The translations under genes and the position numbers were made by a program. From CAZKWG01 sp964615375 (GTDB lineage: Bacteria > Myxococcota_A > UBA796 > CAZKWG01), in NCBI GenBank assembly GCA_964615375.1, contig CAZTOW010000023.1, positions 79,798-143,797 of the forward strand: a stretch of 64,000 bases of DNA, read 5' to 3'. The notes under the pieces are model-generated. The model was not told where the DNA came from. It saw nothing but the letters and a program-made list of their open reading frames with translations, and searched no databases. Every line of letters starts with the position of its first letter. The stretch's first letter is position 1. Below, in pieces: positions 1 to 8,416 of the stretch.

Positions 1-7
1 CCCCCGG

Positions 8-997
8 GTGGGCGGGCTCCAGCCCGGCCAGGACATCATCACGCTCCCCATCCCCGAGCCCCCGCTCCCGCCGGAGAGCTGCGAGGCCCTGCTGGCCCTG
101 GCCGACGGGGTCCACGACGAGGACGTCGAGCGGGTGAGCAAGATGATGGGCCGCGGCGAGTACGTGGCCCTCCTGGCCCCCGCCGGCTTCCGCCTCCCGC
201 TGGCCATGCGCGCCCTGGCCGAGCGCCTGGCGAAGCGCAAGGACATGGTCGCCTTCCGCGTGACGCCGCTCACCCTCGCCGAGACCATGGACGACTGGCT
301 GGACCACCTCCTGCGCGAGCTCGGCGCCCGGGTGGGCGGCCTCCAGGTCAGCGCGCGCGGCAACCGCCTGCTGGCCCTGCTGTACGCGCTCCAGGACGCG
401 GCCCGGGCGCTCACCGATCGCGGCGCGCGCCTGATGGTGCTGGTCGATCCGGTGGAGAGCTTCGCGGGCGAGCACCGCGAGCGCGTCGTGCGCCTGCTGC
501 AGGTGCTGGCCCAGCTCTCCGAGGAGCGCACCAACGATCCCAGCCTGGAGAGCGTGGGCGTGGCCATGTCCGGGGGCGAGGAGCTCCAGCGCATCCTGGC
601 CGGGCGGGTGGTGGTCAGCGCGGACCTGTCCCCGGTGCGGGCCAGCATGCAGACCGTGCTGGGCCCGGTGCTGCCGCCCCAGGGCGCCGACCCCGCCGTC
701 CGCGCCGTGGTCGAGGCCGTGGGCGGCCACCCCGAGCTGGTGCGCTGGGCGGCCAACCGCGGCGGGCGCTTCCTGGGTCGGCCCGAGGACGAGCTCCCCC
801 TCCTGGCGCGCCAGGTCGAGCGCTTCCGCGCCGGCCTCTTCCGCGACCAGCTCCAGCGCCTCCTGGCGGGCGAGACCGCCGCCTGGAAGGACCCCGATCC
901 CGCCCTCCGCTGGAGCGGCTGGCTGCGCCTGGACACCCCCGGCTGGCTGGGCCCCGTGCTGGAGGAGCTCGCGCGAAGGGCGGCGGGCCCCGGATGA
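8..997 (+). CDS. ATPase-like protein with degenerate P-loop, possibly 5' partial
   Basis: The product is about 329 residues from GTG at 8. The frame stays open to the window edge, so the true start may lie upstream. The fold looks AAA/STAND-like: a hydrophobic strand and loop at about residues 53-65 (LLAPAGFRLPLAM) sits where a Walker A motif would be but lacks the Gly-Lys-Ser/Thr. A Walker B-like strand (LMVLVDPVES) follows at about 142-151, then a sensor-like VAMSGGEEL segment and a helical C-terminus. No signal peptide is visible, so it is probably cytoplasmic. Its stop overlaps the start of the next gene (ATGA at 994), which encodes a complete STAND ATPase behind a sensor, so the two are probably translated together and may act as partners. 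Loss of the lysine suggests it does not hydrolyse ATP; that is inference. Family assignment is weak. Confidence 0.6.
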   Translation: MGGLQPGQDIITLPIPEPPLPPESCEALLALADGVHDEDVERVSKMMGRGEYVALLAPAGFRLPLAMRALAERLAKRKDMVAFRVTPLTLAETMDDWLDHLLRELGARVGGLQVSARGNRLLALLYALQDAARALTDRGARLMVLVDPVESFAGEHRERVVRLLQVLAQLSEERTNDPSLESVGVAMSGGEELQRILAGRVVVSADLSPVRASMQTVLGPVLPPQGADPAVRAVVEAVGGHPELVRWAANRGGRFLGRPEDELPLLARQVERFRAGLFRDQLQRLLAGETAAWKDPDPALRWSGWLRLDTPGWLGPVLEELARRAAGPG

Positions 998-3900
998 GCG
1001 CGCGCCTCCCCCTCCTCGCGCTGCTCCTCGGCCTCACCGTGCAGGCCGCGAAGGACGTGCGCGAGGTGCTCCGCGCCACCGCCCTGCGCCTCCCCTCCGA
1101 CCCCGAGGGCCAGGACCCCTGGGCCGGCGGCCGGGTGGAGGTCTGTTGGAGCGCGCCCGGCGCGGATCCCACCCTGGCCGTGCGCGTCTACGCGGGCTCG
1201 CTGGACGAGCCGATGAGCGCCTGGGAGCCGGTCGCCGGCCCGCTCCTGGGGCGGAGCTGCTGGCGGGGCCCCTGGGAGCCCGACCGCGCCTGGGCCGTGG
1301 CGCCCGTCCGAGACGGGGTGGAGGGCGAGCGGGCGCTGGCCCGGGGCACGGCGCTGCGGGCGCGGTCCCGGGTCCCTGTCGAGGCGCGCCTGGAGGGCGA
1401 TCAGGTCACGGCCATCGCCGAGGGCGGGGGACGGCTCTGGTTCGCCACCGACGGCGGCGGGCTCAGCGCCGCGCCGCTCTCCGGCGACCTCGCCCCCTGG
1501 GAGGCGCCCTGGACCACCTGGCGACAGGCCGACGGGCCCGGCGCCGACCGGCTGGGGGCTGTGCTCTACGAGGCCGCCGCCTCCCGCGTGTGGGTGGGGG
1601 CGCGCGGGCGCGTGGCGGCGCTCAACCTCCAGGACGGGACCTGGCGGGCCTACGGCGTCCGCGACGGCCTGCCCGAGGGCCTGATCACCACCCTCCTGGT
1701 GCCCGAGCTCGGATCCGTGGTCGCCGCGGCCGAGGGCGGTCAGATCGTCCAGTTCGATCCTCGCTCCGAGCGCTGGGTGACCCTGGCGGAACTCGAGACG
1801 CAGGATCCTGGCGCCCGCGTGCTGGGCGCGGACGGGGACGGTCGCTTCTGGATCTCGACGTCCGAGGGCCTCCGTTCATTCAACCCGCGCGACGATCGCT
1901 GGGCGCGGCTCGCCTGCCCCGGGCGCGTCACGGCCATGCTGCACGACGCCGCGGGCCAGCTCTGGTTCGGCACCGAGGACGCCGGGCTGATGGTGGTCCG
2001 CGAGGGGCGCTGCGAGCCCGTCTCGGCGCCCCCGGACGGCGCCTGGCCCGCCATCCGCGCCCTCCTGGACGGGGAGCGCGGCCCGCTGGTCGGCGCCGAT
2101 CGCGGCCTGCTCCGCTGGGTCAGCGCCGAGGGCCGCTGGGAGAGCGGGGCCTCCGATCCCTCCCTCGCCGGCCTGGCGGGTCTGCCGATCACCGGCCTCC
2201 ACCGCGACGAGCGCGGCGCGCTGTGGGTGGCGGTCCGGCACGAGGGCCTGCGGCGCGTGGACCCCGACGGGGCGGTCAGCGCGGCCCGGCCGGCGAGCGT
2301 GCTGCGGGCGGGCCCGGTGGGCGTCGTCATCACCACCAACGGCCAGGTCTGGTTCGGCTCGGAGGGTGGGATCAGCCGGCTCACCCTGGGGACGGGGGCG
2401 TGGAGCTGGTGGCGCTCGCCCAGCGTCGGCGTCACCGGGGGCGTCAGCGCGCTGGCCGTGGGCGGGGCGGGCGAGCTCCAGACCCTCTGGGCGGGGGGCC
2501 AGGGCGCCGTGGCCCGCTTCCTCCCCACCATGGAGCGCTGGGACAGCTTCGCCCTCCCGCGCCCCGAGTCCCGGGTCCTCTCCATCCTCGTGGACGAGCC
2601 CGCCCTCTGGGTGGGCACCGACGCGGGGCTGCTGCGCTTCGATCTGGCCAGCGGCGCCTGGGACGAGCCCTTCCGCGGCGGCTGGCTGGAGCGCGCGCGC
2701 GTCCAGGCCCTCCTGCGGGACAGCGCCGGGGGCCTCTGGGTCGGCACCCCCCAGGGCGCGCTGCGGCTCGAGGCCAGCGAGGGCCTGGAGCTCCTGCCCG
2801 CGGGCGGGGCCCTCAGCGGCCTGGACGTGGCGGCCATCGAGCAGGACGGCAGCGGGGCGCTGTGGTTCTCGTCCACCCGGGGCGATCTGGTCCAGCTCCT
2901 CCCCGCCAGCGGGGACACGCGGCGCGTGCAGCTCGACCCGGGCGACGCGATCACGGGGATGGCGCTGAATTACGACCGGCTGTGGTTCGCCTCGGAGCGG
3001 GGCCTCTCGGTGCGGGAGAGCGCGCGCTTCGACGGGGGCCTCCAGCAGCGGGTCGAGGCGCGCGGCACCCGCGGGGTGGCGGTGGACAGCGGCGGGCGGG
3101 TCTGGCTGGCCACGGCGCGCGGCGCGCTGCGCTGGGACCCGGAGACGGGGATCTCCCGCCGCTATCCGGCGGCCCTCGGCGAGCCCGAGGACGAGGCGCG
3201 GGTGCGGGCCTCGGTCACCGCGGGGGGCGGGCGGGTCTGGCTGGGCACCGAGGCGGGCAGCGTGCTGCTGGTGGACGCCCAGGGCGTCGTCCGCGACCGC
3301 CTGGACGGCGAAGACGGGCTCCCCGGCGCGCCGGTGCGGGCCCTCTACTGGGACGAGGTCGGTGAGCTGTGGATCGGGACGGAGGGGGGCGGGCTCGTGC
3401 GCGTGAAGGTCGCCGCGAGCGGCGTGGGCGCGCCTGAGGCCATGCAGATCTACCGGGCGGCCGACGGGCTGGGGAGCGATCAGGTCCTGGCCCTGACCAG
3501 CCGGGTGTCGGGCGAGCTGAGCGTGCTCACCGACCGCGGCGCCGTCCTCTTCGAGAAGGCCAGCGGCTTCCGGCCCCTCAGCCTGCCCAGCGGGCTGCGG
3601 GGCGCGCTGCGCAGCTTCGCCTGGCGCGGGCTCGACGAGCTGTGGGTGGGCACGGGCGAGGCCGTCGGCTGGCGCGTCCAGCCCTCGGGGCAGGCGCCGA
3701 TCCGGGTGCGGGAGCCCGCCCCGGGCGCGAGCTGGGCCACGGGCGTCAACGTCTTCTTCAAGGACCAGGACGGGAACCTCTGGCTCGGGCTGGAGGGCGG
3801 CGGCCTCGGCCGGAAGGGGGAGCAGGGCGTGGAGCCCGTCACGGTGGACGGCGCGGGGCCCGGCCTCGAGGTGCGCGCCATCCGCGAGGCCGCCGGGCGC

Positions 3901-6867
3901 ATCTGGCTGGCGACGAACCAGGGCGCCTTCTGGCGTCCGGTGGGGAGCCCGCAGGGCTACGAGCAGACCAACGCCCCCCTGGACACCCAGGGGCTGCCCG
4001 AGCGGCGCTGGACGCGCGCGGACGCCCTGGACCTGGGCCCCGGGACGCAGGAGATCTGGGACTTGAGCCCGGACGCCTCCGAGGGGATGTGGTTCGCCAC
4101 CGACGCGGGCGCCCTCCGCCTGGATCTCGGCGTCGGGACGGCTCTCCGCGTGGACCCCGCCGCCCCGCCCCAGGCGGGCCCCGCCCTGCTCTCCGGGGAG
4201 CCCGTGGGTGTCGCCCTGCGCGGCGTCGCCGCCTTCGTGCGCGGGGACCGGCTGCTGGGCGAGCCCTCCGCCCCCGGGGCCGTGCGCGCGGCGGTCTCGG
4301 CCTGCGGCGAGTCCGATCTGCTCCTGGACAACGGCGAGATCCTGCGGGTGCTGGGCCAGGGCCTCTCCCGCGAGGTCGTCCACGCTCCGCTGGCGACGCC
4401 CCGCGCCCTGGCCGTGCTCTGTTCGGAGGGCGCGCTCTCGGGCGCCTCCAGCCTCTGCGTAGGCGGGGACGGGCTCTGGTGCCGGGGGATGGCGGGCCAG
4501 TGGACGGCGCTCTCTCTGCCCCTCCAGGATCCAGGCGCCGCGATCACCGCGCTCTACGCCCACGGCGCGGAGCTCTGGGCGGGTCACGAGGACGGGGAGG
4601 TCTGCCGCGCGGCGACCGGCGCGGCCTCCAGCGTCGCCTGCGTCACGCCCACCCCCTCCCTGGGCCCCGTGCGCGCCCTGGTGGAGGACGGGGCGGGCGG
4701 GGTCTGGGTGGGCGGCGACCGCGGCCTCGGGCGCCTGGTCCTGGGAGCGACGGGCGAGCTGACCGTGGTGGAGCCCCCGCGCCCGCTGCGCGCCCAGGGC
4801 GACGGCGAGCTCCAGTCGGGCATGAGCCTGGACCTCGCCGGCGCGGCGGTGAGCGGGCTCGACTTCGACCGCGCCACCGGGACCCTCTGGGTCACCATGC
4901 CCGATCGCGGCGTCGTGCGCGTCGGCCAGCCCGCGCGCCGCTCCTTCTTCCGCAAGGCCGTCTCCCCCGTCGAGCGCACCGAGCCCGCCCCAAGCCTGGG
5001 TGGATCGGAGCGCCTCGAGGGGGTGGTCGTGGACGCCGCCTCCCGGGTCTGGGTGAGCGAGGGCGGCGGCCTCTACGAGCTCGACGGGCGCGCGCCGCCC
5101 ACGTCCACGATGTGGGTGTTGACCCTGGCGATCGGGGGCGGGCTCACGGTCTTCGCGCTGGTCTGGGGCAGCATCCACTTCAGCCCGGTGGTGCGCGGGT
5201 GGCGCCGCGATCCCAGCTCGGTGGAGCGGGTTGGGCTAGATAATCTAGCTCCAGCCCTGCGCGTGCTCCGCCTCTACGCCCCCGGCTTTGCCCGGGCGTC
5301 CATCGGCTTCACGCGGCTGGGCGCGCTGGAGCGGCTGGCGCGGGTGTGGGGAGGCGCGCCCGAGCGGGTGCTCCCCGCGGCGGCCGAGGTGCTGGGTCTG
5401 GAGCCCGAGGGCGAGATCAAGGAGGCGTCTCTGCAGGTTCAGCTCTCGCTGGGGCTGGCGCTCAAGCGCAGGGACACGCTGCTGGTGCTGCTGCCGCAGG
5501 AGGGCGACCCCGACGCCTTCCTGCGCGAGCGCCTGGAGGCCCGCGCCTTCCACGAGCTCACCCCGGCCCTGGCCATCTGGCCCGGGGACGAGCCGCCCTT
5601 CCTGCACGGCGCCGTCTCGCTCACCGAGGCCGATCTGCGCGCGGTGGGCTGGTCGCGGCAGCCGAAGCGGGCGCTGGCCGGGCTGGTCTGGCAGCGCTCG
5701 GACATGCAGGGGCTCTCGCCCTACCAGGCGCACGGGGCCGTGCAGGACCCCCGGATGTTCTTCGGGCGGGACGCCGTCCTGCGCGAGCTCACCGCCGCCG
5801 GGCGTCGCCGGGCGCTCCTGGTCATCGGGCCCCGCCGCGTGGGCAAGACCAGCGTGCTGTTGCGTGCCGCCGCCGAGCTCGAGCGCCGCGGCGCCCGCAC
5901 CGTCTACGTCACCCTGCGGGCCACCGTCGCCGGGCCCTACGATCTGGCCGTCGCGCTGGCCCGCGCCGCCCGCCTGCCCCTGCCGGATCCCCCGTCGGAG
6001 GAGAGCTCGGGGGCGGAGGCGGCGGGCCTGGGCGCCTGGATCCGGGCCAACCTGAGCGGGGCCAACCTCCTGCTGGACGAGGCCGACGCCTTTCTGCGCA
6101 ATGACCGCGCGCGGGGCAGCCAGACCTCGGAGGAGCTGCGCTCGCTCATCCAGGAGGGCGTCTGCGCGCTGGCCCTGGCCGGCTACGGCACGCTCTACCG
6201 CGCCGCGCTCTCCCAGGCGGAGACCGCCTACAACCTGGGCGAGCCGCTCTTCCTCGGCAGCCTGGAGCGCGAGGCCGCCCTGCGTCTCGCCACCGAGCCC
6301 ATGGAGCGGGTGGGCATCCAGTGGGCGGACCCGGAGCTGGCCGAGCGCCTGGTGGCGACGCTGGGCATGTTGCCCCACCTGATTCAGGAGGCCTGCAGGC
6401 GCCTGCTGCTGCGCGTGCGCGGCTTCCGCGAGCCCGTGTTGAACTCCGCCGATCTGTACGCGGTGCTGGGCGACTGGCGTCCCGAGGGCGAGCCGTCCAG
6501 CCTGCGCGAGTTGCTTGTCATCAACGTGGAGACCAACCTGAAGGGCCCGGCCCAGGCCGCCGTCTGGCTGCTGGCGGACGAGCTGAGCGTCGGGTTTTCG
6601 CTCTCCGAGCTGGGTGACGCGCTGCACGGCGCGGGCTTCGTGGATCTGGACACCGAGCGTGTGTTGGAGATCGGGCTCGCGTTGCAGGTAGCCGGCGTGT
6701 GTCAGCGCGGGGCGGACCACCACCGCTTCCTGGTGCCCCTGCTGGGCGAGGCGGTGAGCCACCTGGACGTCGGCTACCGGGTGGCCGGGCTGCGGGACGC
6801 CTGGAAGGCGATGGAGCCTGGGGCCCGGCGGGGCTTCAAGTTCTGGGGCGGGGAGGGGGAGGGGTGA
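994..6867 (+). CDS. Membrane-bound beta-propeller sensor fused to STAND/AAA ATPase
   Basis: The product has 1957 residues. A hydrophobic N-terminus (residues 1-19) looks like a signal peptide. Residues about 110-1350 carry well over a dozen regulator-propeller repeats of the type W-(V/F)-G/A-T-x-x-G-L, expected to fold as beta-propellers outside the inner membrane. A single membrane helix follows at about 1373-1395 (from MWVLTLAIGG). The cytoplasmic part contains an FFGRDAVLREL entry motif, a complete Walker A (GPRRVGKTS, 1612-1620) and a Walker B (LLLDEAD, about 1692-1698), then a helical C-terminal region. Such propellers are normally fused to histidine kinases or DNA-binding domains; here the output is a STAND-type ATPase and no kinase or DNA-binding domain is visible. 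The start overlaps the previous stop (ATGA) and the stop overlaps the next ATG (TGATG). A role in sensing an external signal and switching an ATPase is inferred. Confidence 0.85.
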   Translation: MSARLPLLALLLGLTVQAAKDVREVLRATALRLPSDPEGQDPWAGGRVEVCWSAPGADPTLAVRVYAGSLDEPMSAWEPVAGPLLGRSCWRGPWEPDRAWAVAPVRDGVEGERALARGTALRARSRVPVEARLEGDQVTAIAEGGGRLWFATDGGGLSAAPLSGDLAPWEAPWTTWRQADGPGADRLGAVLYEAAASRVWVGARGRVAALNLQDGTWRAYGVRDGLPEGLITTLLVPELGSVVAAAEGGQIVQFDPRSERWVTLAELETQDPGARVLGADGDGRFWISTSEGLRSFNPRDDRWARLACPGRVTAMLHDAAGQLWFGTEDAGLMVVREGRCEPVSAPPDGAWPAIRALLDGERGPLVGADRGLLRWVSAEGRWESGASDPSLAGLAGLPITGLHRDERGALWVAVRHEGLRRVDPDGAVSAARPASVLRAGPVGVVITTNGQVWFGSEGGISRLTLGTGAWSWWRSPSVGVTGGVSALAVGGAGELQTLWAGGQGAVARFLPTMERWDSFALPRPESRVLSILVDEPALWVGTDAGLLRFDLASGAWDEPFRGGWLERARVQALLRDSAGGLWVGTPQGALRLEASEGLELLPAGGALSGLDVAAIEQDGSGALWFSSTRGDLVQLLPASGDTRRVQLDPGDAITGMALNYDRLWFASERGLSVRESARFDGGLQQRVEARGTRGVAVDSGGRVWLATARGALRWDPETGISRRYPAALGEPEDEARVRASVTAGGGRVWLGTEAGSVLLVDAQGVVRDRLDGEDGLPGAPVRALYWDEVGELWIGTEGGGLVRVKVAASGVGAPEAMQIYRAADGLGSDQVLALTSRVSGELSVLTDRGAVLFEKASGFRPLSLPSGLRGALRSFAWRGLDELWVGTGEAVGWRVQPSGQAPIRVREPAPGASWATGVNVFFKDQDGNLWLGLEGGGLGRKGEQGVEPVTVDGAGPGLEVRAIREAAGRIWLATNQGAFWRPVGSPQGYEQTNAPLDTQGLPERRWTRADALDLGPGTQEIWDLSPDASEGMWFATDAGALRLDLGVGTALRVDPAAPPQAGPALLSGEPVGVALRGVAAFVRGDRLLGEPSAPGAVRAAVSACGESDLLLDNGEILRVLGQGLSREVVHAPLATPRALAVLCSEGALSGASSLCVGGDGLWCRGMAGQWTALSLPLQDPGAAITALYAHGAELWAGHEDGEVCRAATGAASSVACVTPTPSLGPVRALVEDGAGGVWVGGDRGLGRLVLGATGELTVVEPPRPLRAQGDGELQSGMSLDLAGAAVSGLDFDRATGTLWVTMPDRGVVRVGQPARRSFFRKAVSPVERTEPAPSLGGSERLEGVVVDAASRVWVSEGGGLYELDGRAPPTSTMWVLTLAIGGGLTVFALVWGSIHFSPVVRGWRRDPSSVERVGLDNLAPALRVLRLYAPGFARASIGFTRLGALERLARVWGGAPERVLPAAAEVLGLEPEGEIKEASLQVQLSLGLALKRRDTLLVLLPQEGDPDAFLRERLEARAFHELTPALAIWPGDEPPFLHGAVSLTEADLRAVGWSRQPKRALAGLVWQRSDMQGLSPYQAHGAVQDPRMFFGRDAVLRELTAAGRRRALLVIGPRRVGKTSVLLRAAAELERRGARTVYVTLRATVAGPYDLAVALARAARLPLPDPPSEESSGAEAAGLGAWIRANLSGANLLLDEADAFLRNDRARGSQTSEELRSLIQEGVCALALAGYGTLYRAALSQAETAYNLGEPLFLGSLEREAALRLATEPMERVGIQWADPELAERLVATLGMLPHLIQEACRRLLLRVRGFREPVLNSADLYAVLGDWRPEGEPSSLRELLVINVETNLKGPAQAAVWLLADELSVGFSLSELGDALHGAGFVDLDTERVLEIGLALQVAGVCQRGADHHRFLVPLLGEAVSHLDVGYRVAGLRDAWKAMEPGARRGFKFWGGEGEG
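5235..5249. repeat. Perfect AT-rich palindrome inside the propeller-ATPase gene
   Basis: GCTAGAT-A-ATCTAGC is a perfect 7+1+7 palindrome. It is read as CTA GAT AAT CTA GCT (Leu-Asp-Asn-Leu-Ala) just after the membrane helix. CTA and AAT are rare in this GC-rich gene, so the site stands out in composition. Function unknown. Confidence 0.6.
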
Positions 6868-7067
6868 TGTCGCCTGTCCCAGGCGGGGCCATCGTTGGCC
6901 AGGCGGGTCTGGCTGCCGGTGTCGTGTTGGCGGGGATCCGGCCCTGGCTGAGGGACACCGCGTTTCGGGGCCGCGTCCAATACGTCGGCGCCACGGACGG
7001 CGAGGACGCAGAGCGCTGCGACGGGTACTGGCTGTTCACGGCCTCCTGGGCTGGAGAGCTCCCATGA
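6867..7067 (+). pseudogene. Truncated remnant of the tandem lipoprotein family
   Basis: A 66-codon frame starts at ATG 6867, overlapping the stop of the propeller gene (TGATG). Its last 40 or so residues (RGRVQYVGATDGEDAERCDG and following) are nearly identical to the C-terminus of the lipoprotein ending at 7704. The lipoprotein signal and the N-terminal two thirds of that family are missing, so this is probably the leftover 3' end of an older copy from the tandem duplication. It could still be translated by coupling from the upstream gene. No function is assigned. Confidence 0.6.
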
Positions 7068-7186
7068 TCGGCGCGGCTGTGCGGAGGGTCAGCCTCTCTG
7101 CGGCGGGGGCGGTGGTGCGCACCCACGTGAGCCGAGGGCCCTTCATTCTCCTCTCGCCGACCGAGCTCTCGTGGGTGATACTATGA
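7064..7186 (+). CDS. Spacer ORF, 40 codons, coupled at both ends (copy 1)
   Basis: ATG 7064 overlaps the stop of the upstream frame (ATGA) and the TGA at 7184-7186 overlaps the ATG of the next lipoprotein. The product begins MIGAAVRRVSLSAAG and ends PTELSWVIL. It is unlike known families. The second copy at 7701 keeps the frame with one replacement (His to Tyr) and three silent changes. The lipoprotein ATG at 7183 has no clear ribosome-binding site, so this ORF may exist to carry ribosomes to it. Whether the peptide itself has a function is unknown. Confidence 0.4.
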   Translation: MIGAAVRRVSLSAAGAVVRTHVSRGPFILLSPTELSWVIL

Positions 7187-7704
7187 CCTGCCAGATCCGT
7201 TGCCCTGGCGGGAAGCCGAATGCCCGGCGCCAATCCCCATCGCTGATAGGATGCATGGTATGGATGAGTCTTTCAGGGTGTTCTAGTGAACTGGTCCCTC
7301 AGAATGGTGGCTATCTGTTTGATGGTGTTGCATATGTGCAGGACTGCGCGGGTGGTGATGATACAGGAGGTTGGCCGCTGCTAGAGTACGACCTTCAGCA
7401 TGCGTCGAGCGCGCGGATCCGAGATGTTCGTGGGCGAGACTTTCAGTTTGCCACTATCATCTCGTCTCGTGTAGTCAACGTGCTCACCCTCGACTGTAGC
7501 ATCACAGACGCCGACGCCCACACCTTCGAATGCTCCCCCTACACCGACGGGCAGGGGAACTCCTGGTCCGCGACCGGCGTCTGGCTGAGCGACACCGTGT
7601 TTCGGGGCCGCGTCCAATACGTCGGCGCCACGGACGGCGAGGACGCAGAGCGCTGCGACGGGTACTGGCTGTTCACGGCCTCCTGGGCTGGAGAGCTCCC
7701 ATGA
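7183..7704 (+). CDS. Lipoprotein, tandem family member A
   Basis: The product has about 173 residues from ATG 7183; GTG 7171 is an alternative. The N-terminus has a basic segment and a lipobox (MSLSGC) around residues 28-33, so it is probably anchored in the outer membrane. The mature part has a few Cys and a conserved ending (TGVWLSDTVFRGR, then DGYWLFTASW) shared with the genes at 7820 and, more distantly, 8778. The stop overlaps the ATG of the next 40-codon ORF. The family is not recognised and no function is assigned. Codon use is less GC-rich than in neighbours between about 7230 and 7500, which suggests relaxed selection or foreign origin. Confidence 0.75.
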   Translation: MTCQIRCPGGKPNARRQSPSLIGCMVWMSLSGCSSELVPQNGGYLFDGVAYVQDCAGGDDTGGWPLLEYDLQHASSARIRDVRGRDFQFATIISSRVVNVLTLDCSITDADAHTFECSPYTDGQGNSWSATGVWLSDTVFRGRVQYVGATDGEDAERCDGYWLFTASWAGELP

Positions 7705-7823
7705 TCGGCGCGGCTGTGCGGAGGGTCAGCCTCTCTGCAGCGGGGGCGGTGGTGCGCACCTACGTGAGCCGAGGGCCTTTCATTCTCCTCTCGCCGACCG
7801 AGCTCTCGTGGGTGATCCTATGA
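7701..7823 (+). CDS. Spacer ORF, 40 codons, coupled at both ends (copy 2)
   Basis: This is the second copy of the spacer ORF at 7064. It starts by ATGA overlap with the lipoprotein stop at 7704 and ends at TGA 7821-7823, overlapping ATG 7820. It differs from copy 1 by one amino acid. The copies may share the frame simply because the duplication is recent, so coding status remains open. Confidence 0.4.
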   Translation: MIGAAVRRVSLSAAGAVVRTYVSRGPFILLSPTELSWVIL

Positions 7824-8344
7824 CATGCCTGACCAGTTCTCTCAGGATTCGATGGAATGCCCGGCGCTTGCCCCTCCTGCTGGTTTCGTGCCTGATGCTG
7901 CCTGACTTGTTCGGGTGTTCCGATGAATGGACGCCTCTGGAGGGAGGGTACTGGTTCGACGACGTCACGTACGTACCGGACTGCGCGGCCGCTGACGATA
8001 CGGGTGGATGGCCGCTGACGAAGTACAGTAATCTAGAGGGGGGGGGATTGGGGATTGATGACGTTCACGAGGCAGCCTTTCATCTTACAATGTCTGCCCT
8101 TTACACTTCTTGGTTCAACACCCTTTCTATGGATTGTCACCTCACAGATACAGACGCCCACACCTTCGAATGCTCCACCTACGCCGACAGTCAAGGGAAT
8201 TCCTGGACCTCGAGCGGCGTCTGGCTCAGCGACACCAATTTGCGTGGCCGCAATGAGTATGTTGGCGTCACAGACACCGATGACGCGGATCCCTGCAAAG
8301 GTTACTGGCTGTTTTCGGCTTACTGGGTTGGTCCGCCCCTATGA
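7820..8344 (+). CDS. Lipoprotein, tandem family member B
   Basis: The product has about 174 residues from ATG 7820. It has a signal with lipobox (LPDLFGC) followed by a mature domain similar along its length to member A: GGYWFDDVTYVPDCA, DDTGGWPL, CHLTDTDAHTFECS, SSGVWLSDTNLRGR and GYWLFSAYW. Conserved Cys residues suggest disulfides and periplasmic or surface location. No clear ribosome-binding site precedes the start, in line with translational coupling from the 40-codon ORF. The interior (8030-8130) is AT-richer than the surroundings. Function unknown. Confidence 0.75.
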   Translation: MTCLTSSLRIRWNARRLPLLLVSCLMLPDLFGCSDEWTPLEGGYWFDDVTYVPDCAAADDTGGWPLTKYSNLEGGGLGIDDVHEAAFHLTMSALYTSWFNTLSMDCHLTDTDAHTFECSTYADSQGNSWTSSGVWLSDTNLRGRNEYVGVTDTDDADPCKGYWLFSAYWVGPPL

Positions 8345-8416
8345 TCGGCGACCGCCTGCCGCGACCGACGGGATTCGCCCTGTCCCTCCAACCCTACACG
8401 ACACACGGAGAGCCCC

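Larger units (their letters stand above)
6944..7825 (+). repeat. Tandem duplication, about 640-bp period
   Basis: The block from about 6948 to 7188 recurs at about 7585 to 7825 with only a handful of differences. It spans the 3' end of one lipoprotein gene, the whole spacer and the first codons of the next. A third, more diverged boundary lies near 8221-8350 (CTGGCTCAGCGACACC, then ATGATCGGCG). The offsets are 637 and 640 bp. This indicates recent duplication or gene conversion of a gene-plus-spacer unit. Confidence 0.85.

Noticed and set aside
1146..3365. Long alternative-frame ORFs on both strands across the propeller gene and many others
   Set aside because: Arg/Pro/Gly/Ala-rich products of shifted GC-rich frames, with no start signals or domain motifs; shadows of the real genes.
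7808..7819. GTG 7808 as start of lipoprotein B (and GTG 7171 for A)
   Set aside because: ATG 7820 and 7183 overlap the preceding stop codons exactly and give an equally good signal; GTG starts remain possible.
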